The notes below the pieces were generated by a model that saw only the letters and a program-made list of their open reading frames with translations, was not told the origin of the DNA and made no database searches. Source: Arbacia lixula (lineage: Eukaryota > Echinodermata > Echinoidea > Arbacioida > Arbaciidae). From it: a stretch of DNA of 64,000 nucleotides. Made by a program: the position numbers and the translations under genes. The stretch covers positions 23,285,512 to 23,349,511 of the forward strand of contig OZ022580.1 in NCBI GenBank assembly GCA_963669155.1, read 5' to 3'. This document shows positions 25,401 to 41,000 of the stretch, piece after piece. How positions within the stretch are numbered: position 1 is the stretch's first letter; every line of letters begins with the position of its first letter.

Positions 25401-28400
25401 GTAATAATAGTAATAATGGTAATGATAATAATAATAATAATGATAATAATAATAATAATAATAATAATAATTATAATAATAATAATGATAATAATAATAT
25501 AAGTATCTATGCGCGCTATACACTCGAAGAACCATACCGCTTCAAATAATACAATATAAATTAAAAACGAATATAAAACGTTTACTGAAAATCTAGGTAT
25601 GTTTTTAAGTGTTTCATAACTGTTTCTAAGTAATGAACATTCTCTTCCATACCGTGCGAGACTATTCCATGTTTTTGGAGCTGATAATTTTGTCACCAAT
25701 TGATAGCACGCTTCTCCGAACTATCGGGAGGCTTTTACCTGACATTGAACGTAGTGTTCGCGGAGGTACATGTACTTGAATCAAGATGAAATTCAAATTT
25801 CATGAAGTCAGAGGATGTCAATGTTTTTGGTACAGGTTAGTAACATTTCATTGATATGTTTTTTTTCTGAATAATCTCTTGAAGTATTTTTTTTTAGCAT
25901 ATTGTGTGTAGCAACTAATTAATTCAAAACTCAAAAAATGCACATCGTGTACTACAAATGTCAATCTACAAGAATTTCTCTGCTAGACGCTAGAAGCATG
26001 ATAATGATGATATAATATAGCATTTGTATAGTGCTTCTCCCAAGAGCATGAATGCGTCTAAATGTTTTATGCATGACACTGCGGCAGCAGCTGCTGCTGG
26101 ATAGATAGATGCGCAATATATAATATTTTGATCTGAATTGATAATCTGATACAAACACACACGCTTCAGTAATGTTCTGTGAACAAATTGTAACCAACAT
26201 TCAAACATTCATTGATTGATGGAACGTTGCGCAACCTGCCCCTCCCCCCCCAAAAAAAAAAAAAAAAAAAAAAATATATATATATAAATCATTCAAATTT
26301 ACGATGTGTAAAGGTCAGTGGGTTTCAAGTTGTAATCGTTTTTGGTATTTTTTCTATAAGTGTAAAATGTCATGTTGAAATACCTAGTACCTGACTATTA
26401 AATAGGCTGTATCTGACTCTCTTCGGGATAGGTATGGACAAATATATGTAATTCAGCCAAAATTCGCAATCCTCATTACTGCTCCCCACCTTGTATGAAT
26501 AGAATGTGCGCACTTAAGTGGCTGCCATTATTTAAATGATGTTTCCTTGGGATTGGATAGGTATCACAAAGACTTACAAGTATCCGATAACGGGTGATGA
26601 TATTGTAAAGCGCTTAGAGATGTTTCGTATTAAGCGCTTATAAATAGATGCGTATTATTTTTATTATCCAGCATACGCCCGACCGATAAACGTAGAAGGC
26701 CCTATCGATTTATATCATGAACAATACACTATAAACCAGACCAAACCTCAAGGCAACTTTCATAACATTATTGAATGGAACTTAATTTAATTCAATTGGT
26801 TTCCACATGTTTTACATACAATATACAAGAACACGGAAAAAAAAACAAATTTGCATACGTACATGAATTTCGATGGTAATGACGAAGAAAAATAAAATGT
26901 ATATACATGGTATAAATTACTAGGATTTCTCGTATGATTTGTATAATAAACATGACATAGTGATTTGAGCTTAATAAACGCGAGGAAACTTTTTGTAGAA
27001 TACACATTTGGAGAGATGTCGTATGTATATGAATATATATATATGAATATATATACACACATATATATATATATATGTTACACGGCGAAATAAATTGATT
27101 GAGAAGTGAAGGGCATATGGGTATGATAAGGTAGAAAAGAAATGACGACTATGCGTCAATTTGCGTCACAAAAAGAATGATCTCATGTTATTTTATGCTT
27201 GATGACTCTGCCCTCAGCCTAATGGAATTACGATATTAACACTTTGGCACACGAACGGCTACTGTAACCCACTCGGGACCAAATACTACACATATGTGGT
27301 TTGAGGCTATTTTTTACGCCAAATATTACAAATAATGAAAGAGGTATCACATAAAACAGCCAACATTTCTACACAAGATGAACAATTTCTTGTCGCTAAG
27401 CAATGTTATATCAACTCCGTTATGTTCGTAATAACTTTTGAATGGGAAGTAAAGATGGAATGATCATTGATTCTTCAAATTGCTGACACAATTATTGCTG
27501 TAAATTGTATTTTTCCATTCTAATCATTTACGTTTGATATTTCTTTCAGTTTTGCGATTCAAGTAGCTGGAGGCCCTTACTCTGTAACAATACCTCGTAC
27601 TTTCCTGTGAAACAATTCTTTCAGACCTTTGCGGAATCGTCGATATTTGAATGTGTAGATGAACGGGTTGACCCAATTATTACAGCTTGCAATAATCACT
27701 GTCGTGTTGTACATTAGTCCATTAAGATTAACAGGGCCACCAAGGCTGAATATCAAATAGGCAATTGTGTTCGGTGTCCAGCATACAACGAACGTTAAGG
27801 AGACTATCAGGAGAGTACTGATTATGTTCCTCCTAGCGCGTTCCCTGTACGCCGGCTCGGCTACAGCGCCCTCATCGTCTCTCGTCCTGGTGCTCCGTTC
27901 AATGTTGATAGGCCCTTCGGGAGTTTCGGTACTGGATGAAGCAACATCCACGTTATTCCGAGCACTGACATTATAATTAATCCTAGGGAGAGTCATTCCA
28001 TTGTTGCTGTTACTGGCGATATCAACGCACCTCAAAGTGTTACTTCTCATCTCAGAAACGGTTTGAAATTTTTCATCAGAATGTGAGAGTGGTTTGTTTC
28101 CCACTTTGGTTTTAAGTGACGAAAAAATGCGTATGTATGCCAATGACATGAATCCAAGCGGAAACATATAACTAGTCATAGTCGATGCTACTCCATAAAT
28201 TATATAACCTGTCTTATTGAGAATGGTGACGCAGACTCCACCAGCACCTGCGCGCAACATGCTGTACATGGGGGTTGTGCAAAGAAGTCCACCGAGCCAT
28301 GGAACAAAAGCAGTGATAACTGTACGCTTGTAGGTGGCAAGTGTCTTGTAGCGGATTGGGTGCACCACAGCGAAGTATCTCTCCAGAGTTATCAACATCA

Positions 28401-31400
28401 GATTGAAGGTTGAGCCCGTGATTGCTGTCCAAAACAGAATGTTTTCTTTTAGACAGATACACACCGCGGTGCCGTGTATAGGCTTGTTAAAGTGAGCGGC
28501 AATCATCGGTATGAATCTGAACAGCAAGAGAATGGATGCCGCGAGATCGAGAAGGGACTGATTGAAAATTAGGAGGTTGGTAATTGTCCTCATCTGTTTA
28601 ATACGTGCCAAAACCACCAGGACCAGCGAATTACCCAAGATTCCGATCACCGACACGATAATAAACATTGCTTCCAAAATCATATTGGGGTACTGCTCCT
28701 GAGTCCGATCGTGTAGGAAAGGATCCCGAGTGAAATTATTCCCAGACGAATTCATAGTTTAATCTTTAAATAGGAAAACAGAACCCGAACGAGCTTGCCT
28801 GTTGCATTGATTTCGGAATAGGTACGGGTTGCCGCATTCATCACAGTCGTGTCGATTTTTTTTTATCAATTATTTCTAGACGCCTTCTTTTTTTTTCTGT
28901 TCTAGACGCCTTCTTAGTGTCCATTCGGTAGCATGCTGGATGGGTCGATCGTGGATGAATGCCCCTTGTACCATGCCAATGCTCCTGCCATTCGCAACAA
29001 ATATGGTGTACACAATACGATACTCAGCATTTACATTGCGATATGTAGTCTCTCATCCATACAATCAGAGAAAAGAGTAACAACCTTTGAGAGATACTTG
29101 GATCTATCTTGCTCCAGTGCAACTCAAGTCAGGTCTGCGATGTCATGAGTTTCAGCGTAGCGAGAATACTAGAGGATGAATTATACGTAACTGAAATCTG
29201 CGGACCAACCGATGCGAGTTGATTTAACCATGAGTATGTGTAACCAGCTCGTCAAATATTTACATGCTGTAAGATATCAAAGCTTAGTAGAATTGTCAGA
29301 ATATTCACGACACATCGCTGAAAGCATGCCTGGCATGATCATGATATGTCACGAGGCGCTTGATATCGAGAAATCGATTTTACGTCAATCTTGAAGATTT
29401 GTCTTGCATTGTGCGCAGAGAGCTATCATTTCCTTCGTTTCACTATAAATAATCTTAATATGAAAATAATACAAAATTTGCAATCTTACGAATCAGGTAT
29501 AGTTACCTTATTCGATAGTATACTTTAAAAAACAACAGATTAAAAAATAGTCCGCTTCCTTTTTTGTCAATATAATCAACCAACTTTTATCACATTTTTT
29601 CCACATTGACTTGCAATATTTACAAGCTTCAGGATTGAGCTCCTGATTTTTAATTGTAATGTATTACAAAAAGATGCTTTGATAAGGAAATGATTTGAAT
29701 GTCATTGTTTCATATTCACTCAAATCAATTATGCAATATGTATTTTTAAAAAGTTTTTTAACTGTATTATTAGCTATGTACAATTTGTACTCAAATCATT
29801 TATTGTACACATGATCAATTAAGTTAAGCTGTCATTAATGTACTCTCTGAAAAGCACTACTAATAAACCATTATTGATTTGCATTGAACTGAACAAAACT
29901 CTATTGGGATCGACAACCTAAAGTATATTGTTTTAAAGCTTTACGTCATACTATCACCATATTACAATATTAGCACTACGTTGTGACTAATATTAAACCT
30001 ATAACAGGGAAGTAATATATGCCCCAGAAGTAGCCAAACTCAGTCAGTTTGTGCCGTCAGCCATTTCTGTCACAATATTGTCTTTTTCCTTGAGAAATAA
30101 TTTCTTCATACCCTTCCGGAACCTTCGGTACTTAAATGTGTAGATGATTGGGTTGGCACAGATGTTGCAGATAGACAGGAATATTGTTACTGAGTGCAGA
30201 ACGCCTCCCAGATTGACCGGTCCTCCAAAGATAGAGACCATGGAGAAGACATGGATCGGGGTCCAACATACAAAGTACGTCAGGGAGACAATGAGAAGGG
30301 TGTTGATGACGTTCTTCCTGGCCCGGTCTCTGTACGGAGGTAGGGCAGGAACGCGCTCCACAGCTCGTGAACGGGAACTGGTGTCACCCATGGTCTTAGA
30401 AGTTCCTTCCAGATTACCAATGTCAGACATTACAATGTTACATTTGTCATTACAATGTGAAGGGTTATCCCCATTTGTACTGCCACTGGAATTTGCATTG
30501 GGCACCATAGCGTCACATTGGACAGTGGAGACGCTACAATTTGGTCTTACAGCCTCTCGTCCAACTTTAACTCTAAGCGAAATGTAGATCCGTATGTACA
30601 CCAATATCATGCAGCACAATGGACAAACATACAACATTAAAAAGAACACGATTCCTACAATAGCGGTTCCCGTCTGATTTAAAGTTGATACACATTCCTC
30701 GTTTGGTCCCACTCGGTGCGTGAAGAACTTTCTGGAAATAGAGAGAACACCAATTACCCAAGGAACGCTCGCGGCGAGCGCTGTGCGCCTATAGCTGGCC
30801 CGTTTTTTGTAGCGGATGGGATGCACTACAGCGTAGTACCGCTCCAGAGTTAACACTATTAGATTACACGTCGAAGCAACCATTGCCAGCCAAAACAGAT
30901 CTTCGTTTCGAAGATAAGTACAAACAAAGGCGCTGGCTATTGGCCTATCACTGGATACAGGTACCTTTGGAATAAGTCTGAATAGTACAAGCACGGAGGC
31001 GGCAAAATCCAGGAGAGATTGGTTGGCGATCAGGAGATTTGTAATAGTTCTAAGTTCCTTGACAAAAGCCAAAACTACAAAGACGACGGAGTTCCCCGCG
31101 ATTCCCAACAATCCCACGACAATATACATCACGTCGAAAAGGAGATCAATCCTATAGTGTGTCTCCTGGTCCCGACATGAATCACCCTCCGTTTCAGTTG
31201 GAACAGAATCATTCAAAGAAAATCTGTGAAAAGCAGCCGACATACTTCCCAAAGTTTTGTGTTAATCGTAGTTAAATTGCGCGAATCGTTTTTTTTTTGG
31301 AGTGTTTTCTATTCTGTTTTGTGACAAAATTGTGAATATCCTTAGTTTGGCAGACAGTGCGGATCGTGGACCTTTCTTCAAGTCTTGAAAACATTTGATA

Positions 31401-34400
31401 TCATAATGCTGTTCTGAACATGTCTGCGAGCTGTTCGTCAAATGATTCTGAATTAGAGTGTAGTTATAGCTATAGCAGATGTGAAACTGCCTGACAATTG
31501 GGAAAGGTCACAATCCGCATAAACATTGCAGGAGTCCTCCATATTCGTATGATTAAAGTGACTATTACGAAGATACAAGTTTTGCAAGACCATGTACTCC
31601 GATAATCAAATCATGATACCAGTCGTAGACGGGACAAGCACAATTTGCGGTACTGGTTAAATCAAATACTGTTTGCACGACGGAGAGCTTTCCCACCTCG
31701 AAGCCAAACATCAACTCGGGGACAAATACATGGTACAAATACACAATCGTAGAATACATTCCAAAATTGATTTATCACTCAAAATTAAGAGAAACGGTAG
31801 AGGTTAGAAGGCTTAGTTGTGTTTTGCACCGAAAAAGTTTTTTTTTTTTATTTGGATTATTGTTGGTAGAAGTTTTGTGCCTGTATCCTTCCCGGGGGCG
31901 TGCAGTTGTAAGCACGTTCAGGAGGAGATAGCTGAGACAATATTTGTAGGAAAGGGTTGCAATCCTGAAAAATATTTATACTCCATTGCCACTTTACAAG
32001 ATTGCACTTTTTATTCAGCGTCATCATACATTTTCTACCCTACAAAATAAGCAGTTTTGATTTTATACTCATATATACATAAACACATCTCGTACAATTT
32101 TTGCTTTGGAGGTAACTGATATGACGCATTCATCCCTTCTTTCCCCAGTGCTTTGTTAATTTCTACACGAATCTTGAATTTTATTCAAAATGTGTATCAT
32201 AACTTATTAAATATGCACCAAACTCGTTTCTTAAAATAATCCTTTTGTTCATACTACAAAAAGAAATGGTTACAATATCGTCCATGACCATGAATTCTTG
32301 AATTGCGTATGCTTTTAAAAGAGAAAAAGATATCTATCTTCAAAACTACTCACATACACATTTTACCATTTCTACCCATTTCCTAAAAAACGGAATGTTC
32401 ATTTAACAGTGTAAGAAAGCGTGTTGTAAGTCTTCTTGACCTTAACAAACTTTACATTGAACGGTTACACAAAGTTTTCACAAAATAAGTTCCCGTTGAC
32501 TAAAATCAAATTAAAAAGTACTTTATAATTGAGCTGTCTCAATTTATTTACTTTCATCTCTTTCAAATTCCTTTTAAAAACATCTTTTCATGTATCTGTG
32601 TTGTTTACTTTGCCCGTATTTTTTTTTCTCGACCTGTTTTCTTTCAAAAAAATAAAACATTCTATTCACATTTAACCAACCCCCATTTTTTTTTATTAGT
32701 TATGGAAAGAATTTCCGTAACATTTTCTTGTTCCATGTCCATATGAACCTTAAGTGTATGGCACTCCGTAGTTTTAAACACTCAAACATAGTAGTTGCTT
32801 TTGACTTTTTATTTCCAAGCTTACTTATCAATTTCTTTGTAGATATAGAGTTTGTTTCAGAAGAAATATTTTATTTTAAGATAAAATATACTACACGAGA
32901 ACCAATCTTTATAACAATATGGCTGCATTCCATATTTGCCTTACCAAAGAATTTGTGTGTCCAAATTAATATGATTCTTTTTACAAAGAAATTTTAGACA
33001 TACACCCAGTAGTAAGGATAGCGTGCTCAATCCTGTAAAGTCAGACAAGTCAAACAAGTCAGACGAAAATCTTTGAACCAGACGGGATTTAAACCCGCAA
33101 TTACAATTACAACCTGCAATTACTACTGGGTAGTAGTAACTACCTGCTATTACTACTGGGTGCATGCCTAACATTTCTTTGTAATTGAAATTACCCCAGA
33201 AAGCCCTTTCACTATAATATGATTCTGTCTATCCGTTTTCATAATATTTGACTAGGTCCTTAACTTTGAACCTTGGTATTTTTTCCAAGAAATGCATACT
33301 TTTAAGTAATTTTATACTAAACAAGGCATCAATAATGACCAACATCTATCAAGGACTCAAAGTAAATACTTTCGCCGATTGATATGAGTTGCTTGTTTCT
33401 CGGCTTTACATCACACCATTACAAGTTAACAATATTTGAATTGCGTTATGGTGAGACCTCCCATCATCGTTGGTGCGCAAATTGTATAATAAATCAACAT
33501 ATTTTTTTCCTGGTTTGCTCCTGGGACGGTTGATATTGAACCTAATCAAATCAAGGAAATAATGTTCAAATATTTATTCAAACTTCATCAAACATGTCAT
33601 AATTGACATGTTCTATAAATCTCAATTTGTGCCACCTGTCACAGTATTGCAGTCCCTTTTCTTAAGGAATAATGTCTTCATATCCTTCCGGAATCGTCGA
33701 TACTTAAATTTGTAGATGATTGGGTTGACCCAGGAATACTATTACTGAGTGCAGAAGTCCTCCCAGAGCGGCCGGCCCTCCAAGGTTGTACACCGTGAAA
33801 AAGATTTGATTCGGTGTCCAGCATACAACGTACGTCAGGGAGACGGTTCGAAGGGTAGTGATGATGTTTCTCCCGGCACGGTCTTTGTACAGGGGCAGGG
33901 CAGGAACAGGAACATCTCTTGGTAGACATTATAATGTCACATTTGTTATTACAGATAGAAGGGTTGTTTCCATTTGTACCGCCACTCAGATTTGCATCGG
34001 GCACCACAGTGTCTTATTGGGCATTGAAAACGCTAAGGCGCTACAGTTTGGTCTAACAGCCTCACGTCCAACTTTCATTCGTAGTGAAATGTAGATTCGT
34101 GTATATACCAATATCATGCAGCCCAATTGACAATCGTACAGCATAAAGGAAACCATGACTCCTACAATGGCAGTCCCCGTCTGGTTAAAGTAGATTTTTA
34201 TGCACTTCTTGTTTGGTCCAACTCGTTTCGTATAGAACTTTATAGAAGTAAAGAGGACACCAAGCAGCTAGGGAAAGCAGGCAACGTGTGATGTGCGCCT
34301 ATAGCGTTGTGGGTGCACCAGAGCGTTGTACCTCTCCAGAACTATCAGGACTAGATTACACGTCGAAGCATGCATGCTAGCCAAAATAGTCTGTATCGAT

Positions 34401-37400
34401 CTCAAATACGTACAAACAAGGGCGCCAGCTATTGGTCTGTGCCTGGATACAGGTGTCGCCGGCATTAGCCTGAAAAATAGGAGGGCAGAGGCGGCAAGAT
34501 CCAGGAAAGTTTGGTTGGCGATCAAGAGATTTGTAACTGTTATAAGTTCCTTTACACAAACCAAAACAGCAGGACGAGGGAATGACCTGTGATTCCAATA
34601 ATGTACATCACGTCGATAAGAAGACCAGTCCTATAGTGTGTCTTCTGGTCCTGATATGAATCACCCTCCGTTTCAGTTGGAACAGACGCAAGTAAAAGAA
34701 TTACCCTTCTGCCACACTTCTTACTATAATATTGCAAGAAAGTGAAATGTTGAAGAGTTGAAGAGCTTTTATGTCTATTTCATTGCAGCCTCTAGTCTGT
34801 TTCTTGTACATAACTGTGACTTGTTACTTCATTACATACACAATATTTCGTGATATTTCGTGATGTTGCTCTCTTTGCTTTTCTCGGAGCGCGCATGAGG
34901 TGCGTCGGAATTGTTTCCCGATCAGCGTGTTGGGAGCTGAATAGAAATATATTTGCTCCTGTCTGCACAATTTGTCATACAGTTTTTTTTGTACATTTCT
35001 CTCTGATTCCGCTTGAGGTAGGCCTCACATGCTTCTAAGTATGTGCATTGCTAGGCAACGCAGCTTGTACAAACCAAGAACACTTTAATATTGACTTTTT
35101 CTACCCACCGCTCCCGTCGCCCCACTATTCACATGTCGTATTTGAAGTCTCCAATAAAAGGTGTCTGGACGTTGAAATTGATCTCATACCTCAAATTAGC
35201 TTGACAACCTGTGTCAGGCTGAAATTTACACATCGTTAAGATTTAAATGTTTGGGGGTAATTTAGGGTGATGTACGTCAGTTATGACATAGCAAAATACG
35301 TGAAAATTAAAGGATGTATCTACAATGAATATGCACAATCTTCAAATATATGTACATGTATATGTATTAAGATTCAGATTAAAACGATGTATAAGTCAAA
35401 TGTTAATTATGCTAAACGAGCAACGGGGTGAGATATATATTCTTAAATGTATTTATGTAATGAATAAGAAATGTCATTGTTCTTATGTTCTGTTTGGCCA
35501 TACCAGGTGAGTTATAAAAAGGAGCACGTGGAGAGCGTATTCAAATTATGCTAATATGTTACCTAAAAATTGATCTGATGAATGATCAATGGATCCGCTT
35601 CTGCACACGTTTATGTTTTGGCTGTTTTTGAGCGATTTACTTGCAGCATCTCGCTTTTATCTTGAGATGCAATTCCTTCAAACCCTTCTGGAAGCGTCGA
35701 TACTTGAATGTGTAGATGAACGGGTTGACGCACATGTTGCAGAAGGCGAGGATCAGTGTCACGTAAGACAAAGCCCCATTTGAGGAGACTGGGCCATCAA
35801 GGTTTAACACGATGTAGAAGATTTGGCTCGGCGTCCAGCACACGAAGAATGTCGTCGAAACGATCAGGAGGGTACAAATGACGTTCCTCCTTGCGCGGCC
35901 TTTGTAGGATCGCTGAGCTTTAGGAGGCTCCTGTCCTCTAGCTCCAGTGTGGCTGCTCCCGTAGGTGTTGATAATCCCCTCTTGGGTAGTAGTAGCAGTC
36001 ATGTGTAACGTGCCACTCCTCTTGTCTGGACCTCCACTGCTCTTGGCATTTTGGTTGCGAGTGCTGCTGCACGGAACACCAACGGTCACCATCGTGTTGC
36101 TTGGCATCTCTGATGCGGGACTAATGCTGTTGTCTGATAGTGGTCCGACTTTCGCTTTGAGCGAAATCAAGATGCGTATGTATGCCAACACCATGCACCC
36201 CAATGGAATGACATATTGGATCAAGAAAGTCGCAATGCCATTGATAGCGTAATCCGTGGTGGTGGCGATGCCACTACAGTCAAAGATTCTCTTCAAATTG
36301 GTGATAAAACCGATGAACCATGGAACACAGGCAGCAACCAGTGCGCGCCGGTAGGTAGCTTGCTTCATGTAACGTATGGAGTGCACCACTGCGAAGTATC
36401 TCTCGAAGGTAATCAGTACGAGGTTATAGGTCGAAGCTACCACCACTGTCCAGAAAGGAAGCTTCTTAATGACAACAAGGCAGATGAGGGCTCCCTCTAA
36501 GCGTCTAACGTCAGGGAATGGCACACGCGGGGTCAATCGGAGTAGCAGGAATATAGAGGCGGAGAGATCTAGAAGAGACTGATTGGCGATCAGCAGATTA
36601 GAGATTGTTCTGTGTTCCTTGAGCGAGCCGAGAACTACTAGGACTAGTAGGTTGCCTAGTATTCCGATCACTCCTACCAAAATGTAAAAAGCATCGACGA
36701 TATGAGGATACTCATAGCTGCTAGTTGCAAAGTCATCGGTCTCATTCATGATTGACTGATTCATCATGGACCTTGTTTTACATTCATGGAGTCAGTTCCC
36801 CACAACTTCTGTTGCAGCCACAAATAGAATTCAGCCAACGCGTTGCTATATCAGCTTTGAAGAAATACACCGATAACGTAGCACTGCACGTATGGTTCGG
36901 TAGAAGAATCGTTGAAAAACACACACACATTTCACATTTCTCTGAGGCACGTTATGCAAACGGATTTCACTCTCTTTGGTGCCAAATATTTTGGCATCCC
37001 GTATTCATTGTAGTATCGAACTGTTTAATAAGAGTAGCCTCAAGAATGTGTTGTGATCCGCTCGTTCCTCGGCATCAAATAAAACTGAAATATCTTGGAA
37101 TGTATCTGTAAGACAACATCCCCATCAACATTATACTGTGCAGACCAATCATGCGAGTTGATAAAGTCTTCCGTTCGGATCAGATTTCGTATGCAGAGTA
37201 TCCAATTTGGCGCTGCTGTTTTCAGTGCAGAAGAGAGCCATGGCACGAGGCGACGCAGTGTTTAATAAGCGAAATGTCGATATCGATGTCGATCTTCGAT
37301 TGTCATCATGTTTGTCTGCCTCCACGGCATGGCTCTGTTAAGTAAGCAAAGTGACATGGTATCACACACGACGAAAATAGATAAGGAAATGAAAACTAAA

Positions 37401-37906
37401 GTTTTGAATTGAATTTTTATGAAGTACGCTTTCGTTCACTTTTGTGTGCATGGACCAATTTGGTAATGGTTGTACGCTCAAACTGAGTGGGCTTTTATAG
37501 TGTTTACTTAGTTTAAACTTTGACTGGGCTGAGAAACAGCATAGATTTCACTCGTAAATGAATTATAAAAGATCAATATATGTGCTAAAGAAGACTGTTT
37601 ACTTCACTCATTTAGTTCTTCTTATTTCATTACCTTTCTTCCTTCTCCCTTTGTTCATTTCCGTAACTTGATTGTTCCATTCCCAGCAATGATAATTATT
37701 TGGACATGGGAGGGGAGGGATAAGAATCTACATTGTACGTGCGTGCTACATGTGTTCAATCACATAGTACCAGTTTCGATCTCTCGCTTTGTTTTCTACA
37801 CTTTCTGTACATTTCTAAGGCGAACAATTTCATTGTCTAGATATTTGGTGTGCGTCTGTATGTGTGCGAGTGTGCGTGCGTGTGCGTGGATATATACATT
37901 TTTTAT

Positions 37907-37946
<40 letters not shown>

Positions 37947-38055
37947 CCGCTATTTGCACTGGTAAGGCGGACAATTTCATTGTCTAGATATTTGGTGTGC
38001 GTGTGTGCGTGCGTGTGTGCATGCGTGTGCATGGGTATATACATTTTTGATGTGT

Positions 38056-38087
<32 letters not shown>

Positions 38088-41000
38088 CAGAGAGAGACCA
38101 CTATTAGCACTGGTAATGACACAACCTTACTACATACTCTTAAAACTCTGTACCCAGTCGACGATCAGGCGCCTCAAGCTTTAGCCCTTACATTGCCCTT
38201 AACCCTTACATTACCCTTAACTTTTACATCGTCGGCCTTATGCCAAAAGGGCCTTAACCCGATTTTTGGGGGTATTGAGTTATTCACATCACCTTGTACG
38301 TCTCAAGATTCTCTTTAAGATGATGTGCTTCACTTGTTGAAATTCGATTTATTTATCAAGATAATTATGAATTCCAAAAAGCCCTAATGCGTAAACTCTC
38401 TTTTTCGTTACGCCAGAAGGGCCTTAACATACGCGGCGTTATGCCAAAAGGGCCCTAACCCGCCGTTATCGCAGTTAGCGCCCTTCTGGCACAATGATAT
38501 TGTTTTGTTTCGCGGCACATTTGACTTGCCAGAAAGCCCCAAACATTGATAAAACTGATGTAACGTCCATCAATGTCTTCAAAAATCACCAAATGTAAGT
38601 AGTTTTTATATATGAGTATTTTTATCAATATAATGCAGTTGTTGGTGAAGTAAATGTTCATAAATCGTACATTTAGGACACCTCTTTCGTCGTTAATTTT
38701 ATTACAGTCCGATACATTGACATACGCGTATTTCAGGTGTCACTCGCAATTCACGCGTACAAAGTTACATACCTAACTTAAATCTCATTCAGAATTCATG
38801 AGTTTAATTCATGATATTGTTTGTTCTGATTATTTTTTTTATTGTATTGTGTATACTTGTGTTTTGAATAGTGTTTCGATTGATATGAATTGGGCCTAGA
38901 CTAGTTCCTGCCACTGGAAAAGTCTAGAGTCTAGTGTCTACTCTAGTCTAAAATAAAGCATAGCGAGAGTTAAATAGAGGTTTGATGACAGGACTAGATG
39001 ACGCATGCCTATCATTTTAGACTTCAGCAAGTTTTGGATTATCAATCCAAAACTACTCTGAAGTTTGATGGTACTAAGCCGTACTACTACAATGTGCAGT
39101 TTGATCTAAAGTTCATGGGATGTAATTTCTTAACTCATAGGTTTAGTCTGACCTGCTCTATACAATATCTTATGTCATTCCTTCTTTTGCATTTCATGTC
39201 TTTTTATTTTGTTTCATGATAAAACAGTTAGGAAATAGAAAATGAATAATCTGTCATAAAAAAAATATTGTATGTTTATTTACCTTTTAAATTCTAAATA
39301 CAACAAAAAGATAACAATATCAAGATAAAATTATAATATTCTGTGTTTTTTGTTCGTATTCAAGGGAAATGGATCCTGACACAGATCCCTTTGTCAAGTG
39401 GACTAGTGCTAGGACTACAAGACATCGGATGACGCATCTTCTTCGTCCACAAGATCATCCATGGCATCAACATATTCAACAAAGACTTGCATGTTCTTCA
39501 CATCTGCTCCTTCTCAGACAACTCGTGGTCACCTCTTCAAACTGAATGTGAGGAGAAGCAGGTGGAATGTTAGACAGAATTAGCCAGAGTAGTAGATTAC
39601 TGGAACTCATACCCAGCAAAAATAATTGCAGCACCAACAATAGACAACTTCAAGACTAAGTTTTAGGTCTGCACTACAGTATGTCCACCCGTAGGACTAG
39701 CCTTTCCACCCAGTTAGCACAACACACTGGCACTAAGTAAAAAGAACAGCTAGAGACAGAACCTGAAGTTAGCAACCAGCAGAAGATATTCCTGGAAACC
39801 AGACTGCTGAAAAGGCTTTATTTTTCTAGCAGATCCGGTAATAAAGATATTCCATTGGCGCTCCTGAAGAGGGCTGATATAACATTGGTGATGATTACAC
39901 CCCTTTGGCACAGGTGAAAAGTTAAATAAAATGTTTTCATTATAAAAAAAAAAAAAGACTTACGAAATTGTATTAACAAAATTAGTATTTTCAATGTCAT
40001 TAGTGGAATAATTGAAAAACAACACGGTGATTGATATTAAGCTTCCTTTTTCCTCTTCTAGAATTAGGTATCATTATCAGGAGGGGGGGGGGGTGGTGTG
40101 TTTGGTTGTCAACCTGCTAAGGCAGTTTTGCTTCCTTTAAGATCCTTTATGCCTGAGTGCTGGCTAAGTAATGGAATGTCTTTTTTTGTAATGACAGTCA
40201 TCCGTTTCCACAAATATTTCAAGTCTGATATTAACAGTTAAATTTTGTCAGATTACAAGGCTAGCATGGGTGTGTCTTTAGTAAATATCCTGATGATCTT
40301 ATGTACTTCTTTTACTGGGAACTGATGAGAACTCTTAATGAAACAATGATACAAAACTAAACATTAGTGTACTCAGTGCTTGTCCTTGCTATGGTTTGAA
40401 CATGTTAAGAAAGACATGTCCTAGAATCGTGTTAGAATGATTCTTTTTATGCATGTAGTGGTTTCAAGATCTACCATGGCCTTAAATTTGATATCTAGCC
40501 TGTAATGTGTTAATTACATAAACAGACTACACAAGGACACTTCCCTATAAATAATTAGATGGACGAAAATGATAATTCTGGCAAGGATAACGCATTAACA
40601 ATATGTTGTAGATAAGATCTCTTACATATGCTTTGTAATAGATATATTGATGTTAATGATATGTAGTTTCATTCTTTTTACATTTTTTTTAATGAAAGCT
40701 TCATTGACTGTTAAAGTCATGAATGGAATAAAATTATTTTCTTCTTTCAAAACAAAGAGAAGAAACCTTCCAAGCAAGTGAAACATATTATATGTACTTA
40801 AAATCACATAATTAGGCATACTACAAAATGCATTATAAATCATGTTTTCTTCTTCAAAGAGTTTTCAATTTCTGCCCATTAGACACTGAAACATTATGAT
40901 CCTTAAAACATATTCATGACATCCCAAGTTTGCAGGACTTTCTGTGAAGATAGTTACAGAAACAGTCACAGATGTTCATTTGTTAAGATAAAACTCACTT

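Noticed and set aside
24691..25699. Poly-Ile and poly-Asn ORFs
   Set aside because: Translations of AAT microsatellites.
37668..38318. 216-codon ORF
   Set aside because: Runs through a tandem GT/GA duplication and unrelated DNA; Cys/Val pattern comes from GTGTGC.
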